Assembly (NCBI GenBank): GCA_019242065.1
Contig: JAFAWJ010000893.1
Coordinates: 1 to 7,811 of the forward strand
Direction of reading: 5' to 3'
Length of the DNA: 7,811 nt
Source: Chloroflexota bacterium
GTDB lineage: Bacteria; Chloroflexota; UBA6077; CF-72
Shown here piece after piece: positions 6,329 to 7,811 of the stretch. Position numbers and translations under genes: made by a program. The number at the start of each line of letters is the position of its first letter. Within the stretch, counting starts at the first letter, position 1. Under the pieces are notes generated by a model, which saw nothing but the letters and a program-made list of their open reading frames with translations, was not told the origin of the DNA and ran no database searches.

Positions 6329-7720
6329 ATGGAAGCGGCGGCGGAACGCCCCGAGGAGCAGGCCCCAGAAATATCCCCCCGAAGACCGGACGCACCGTCA
6401 AGCCTCGAGGCCAGCAGCACGTCCCAGGATATGGGGATGGGTGCACTGCTGGAACAATATGAGGAATCGCAGCACACCCAGCTGCGGCGTGGGGAACTTG
6501 TCGAGGGCGCTGTCGTGCTTGTCGATCGGGAAGAAATCCTGGTCGACATCGGTGGCAAGATGGAAGCCGTCATTGCTACCAGCGAGATTCAGAACGAGCG
6601 GGGCGAGCCGACGCTGCACCGCGGTGACCACGTGTCCGCGGTTGTCATCGTGCCCGAGAACGCCGAGGGTCGCCCGGTCATCTCGATCAATCGCGCCCGA
6701 GCCGAAATCGGCTGGCGCGACCTGCAGACCAAGAAGGACGCCGAAGAAGTCGTCACCGGCGAGGTGGTCGACCACAACAAGGGCGGCCTGATCGTCTCGG
6801 TTGACGGCGTGCGCGGCTTCGTGCCGCTAAGCCAGATCGTCGAATTGCGGCGGGGTGGCACTGAGGAAGAGGTCGAAGAAAAGCTGCGCTCGATGCGCGG
6901 TCAGGTCCTCTACCTCAAGGTCATCGAGATGAATCGGCGCCGCAACCGGCTGATCCTGTCAGAGCGCGCCGCGGCCCAGGAGCGGCGAGCGCAGCAGAAG
7001 GATCGGCTGCTCGCCGAATTGCAGGCTGGCGAGATTCGGCACGGCCGCGTGTCGTCTTTGACCGATTTCGGCGCCTTCGTCGATCTTGGCGGGGCTGATG
7101 GCCTGATCCACCTGTCCGAGCTGTCGTGGGGCCAGGTGCAGCATCCGTCGCAGGTGCTGCGTGTCGGTCAGGAAGTTGACGTGCGCGTGGTCGGCGTCGA
7201 TCGCGAGAACAAGAAGATCGCACTGAGCCTCAAGCAGGTCGAAGAGAACCCGTGGACGCGCATCGAGCAGAAGTACCACGTCGGCGACACCGTGCCGGCG
7301 CGCATCACCAAGCTCGCCCAGTTCGGCGCCTTTGCCGAGCTCGAGCCAGGTGTCGAAGGCCTGGTGCACATCTCCGAGCTGTCCGACGAGCGGATCACCC
7401 ATCCGAAGCAGGTCGTGCGCGAGGGCGAAGACGTGAGCCTGCGGATCATCAAGATCGATCCGTCGCGTCACCGACTGGGCCTGTCATTGCGCCAGGCAGA
7501 AGACGCGGGTGAGTACGACTACGGCGGAGGCTACGAGGCCTGGACGGGCGGCTCGTCGTACTCCTTCAGCGACTCCTCGGCACCTGGCGCTGATGCGCCA
7601 TTCGAAGAGCCAGCTGAAGAGTCGCCGGCCGAGGGCGTGCACGTGCTGGCTGGCGATCAAGTCGAGACCGAAGCAGGCGAGCCGGCGGCTAACGGTACAG
7701 CGCGCGTTCCCGAGTACTGA
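6329..7720 (+). CDS. rpsA: 30S ribosomal protein S1 (four S1 domains)
   Basis: S1-type proteins bind mRNA at the 30S platform and help initiation on weakly led messages. From ATG 6329 the product is 463 residues. It carries four S1 repeats: about 54-122 (RGELVEGAVVLVDREEILVD...), 140-212 (EVVTGEVVDHNKGGLIVSV... with V-R-G-F-V-P-L-S), 234-302 (HGRVSSLTDFGAFVDLGGADGLIHLSELS) and 318-388 (VPARITKLAQFGAFAEL... with GLVHISELS). The third and fourth are the best-conserved RNA-binding type. E. coli S1 has six domains and 557 residues; four-domain forms are common in Gram-positive-like lineages. The tail (389-463) is Gly/Tyr/Ser-rich, then acidic. The start is uncertain: in-frame TTG at 6311 and TTG at 6320 are alternatives, the latter with GAAGG 9 nt upstream. 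ATG 6329 has only GGA nearby. Confidence 0.93.
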   Translation: MEAAAERPEEQAPEISPRRPDAPSSLEASSTSQDMGMGALLEQYEESQHTQLRRGELVEGAVVLVDREEILVDIGGKMEAVIATSEIQNERGEPTLHRGDHVSAVVIVPENAEGRPVISINRARAEIGWRDLQTKKDAEEVVTGEVVDHNKGGLIVSVDGVRGFVPLSQIVELRRGGTEEEVEEKLRSMRGQVLYLKVIEMNRRRNRLILSERAAAQERRAQQKDRLLAELQAGEIRHGRVSSLTDFGAFVDLGGADGLIHLSELSWGQVQHPSQVLRVGQEVDVRVVGVDRENKKIALSLKQVEENPWTRIEQKYHVGDTVPARITKLAQFGAFAELEPGVEGLVHISELSDERITHPKQVVREGEDVSLRIIKIDPSRHRLGLSLRQAEDAGEYDYGGGYEAWTGGSSYSFSDSSAPGADAPFEEPAEESPAEGVHVLAGDQVETEAGEPAANGTARVPEY

Positions 7721-7771
7721 TTTGTAGGGCGAACAGGAGTTCGCGCATGCGCGAACTCCGCCCAAACAAAT
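7720..7771 (+). terminator. Strong hairpin after the S1 gene, probable terminator without a U-tract
   Basis: GGAGTTCGCGC (7736-7746) and GCGCGAACTCC (7749-7759) are perfect reverse complements with only AT between them. In RNA this would form a 9-10 bp GC-rich stem with a small loop, 15 nt past the S1 stop. The stem extends outward through GGGC (7727-7730) with GCCC (7760-7763), and ATTTGT (7720-7725) with ACAAAT (7766-7771), with a GAACA bulge. The 3' side is AAACAAATTAG, not a U-tract, so it is not a canonical intrinsic terminator. It may still terminate, or protect the 3' end of the S1 message. An alternative regulatory reading is given in the findings. Confidence 0.5.
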
Positions 7772-7811
7772 TAGATACGCGAGTTCGAGCGCTATACTCG
7801 TTTCACCATTC
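7747..7811 (+). CDS. Possible start of an unrecognised ORF (runs off the window)
   Basis: AGGAG at 7735-7739 is followed 7 nt later by ATG 7747. The frame then stays open for 21 codons to the window edge, beginning M-R-E-L-R-P-N-K-L-D-T-R-V. I do not recognise it. In favour: an ideal Shine-Dalgarno spacing and a 26-nt gap from the S1 stop. Against: both signals lie inside a perfect palindrome that looks like a terminator, and a promoter-like TATACT lies within the putative coding region. The chance of no stop in only 21 codons is not small in GC-rich DNA. Confidence 0.25.
   Translation, partial: MRELRPNKLDTRVRALYSFHH
7793..7798 (+). promoter_or_regulatory. Probable -10 element of the next gene downstream
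   Basis: TATACT is the same hexamer used in the S1 promoter, in a similar setting (GCGC before, CG after). It lies past the hairpin in an AT-richer gap. The best -35 position, 7771-7776 (TTAGAT, 16-nt spacer), matches TTGACA poorly. If real, it starts transcription of a gene beyond the window edge. Confidence 0.4.

Overview
This window is a dense run of housekeeping genes, all on the + strand, from a clearly GC-rich bacterium. Gene content and protein style suggest a Chloroflexota-like or other high-GC Terrabacteria lineage: KhpA sits next to rpsP and rimM, S1 has four domains, and GTG/TTG starts are common. This placement is an inference from gene order and protein character only; no 16S gene or other phylogenetic marker is present to settle it.

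Region 1 (1-2829) is a translation block. It opens with the last codons of rplQ (L17), then truA (tRNA pseudouridine synthase), rplM (L13), rpsI (S9), rpsP (S16), khpA (KH-domain RNA-binding protein) and rimM (30S maturation factor). Most junctions are overlaps (ATGA, TGATG) or gaps under 25 nt, so the block is probably one translationally coupled operon. Ribosomal proteins, a tRNA-modifying enzyme and a ribosome assembly factor would then be made together.

Region 2 (2826-6233) is a recombination and replication block: recO, dnaX (clamp-loader tau/gamma subunit), a YbaB/EbfC nucleoid protein, and recR. It joins region 1 without a break, because the recO start overlaps the rimM stop in GTGA. 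dnaX-ybaB-recR is a classic bacterial cluster. RecO and RecR act together in RecFOR-type loading of RecA, so finding recO just upstream is functionally coherent.

Region 3 (6234-7811) begins with the only substantial non-coding gap before a gene (about 95 nt). It holds a good sigma70-type promoter framed by inverted repeats and drives a four-domain S1 ribosomal protein gene. After the S1 stop there is a strong GC-rich hairpin, probably a terminator, and a TATACT -10-like element that probably belongs to the next gene. An alternative reading is a Shine-Dalgarno plus ATG buried in that hairpin, starting an unrecognised ORF that runs off the window.

I see no mobile element, CRISPR array, RNA gene, toxin-antitoxin or defence system. 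The points worth a second look are the structured DNA on either side of the S1 gene, the acidic N-terminal extension on KhpA, the missing ATG of rimM, and the merged ribosomal/recombination gene order.
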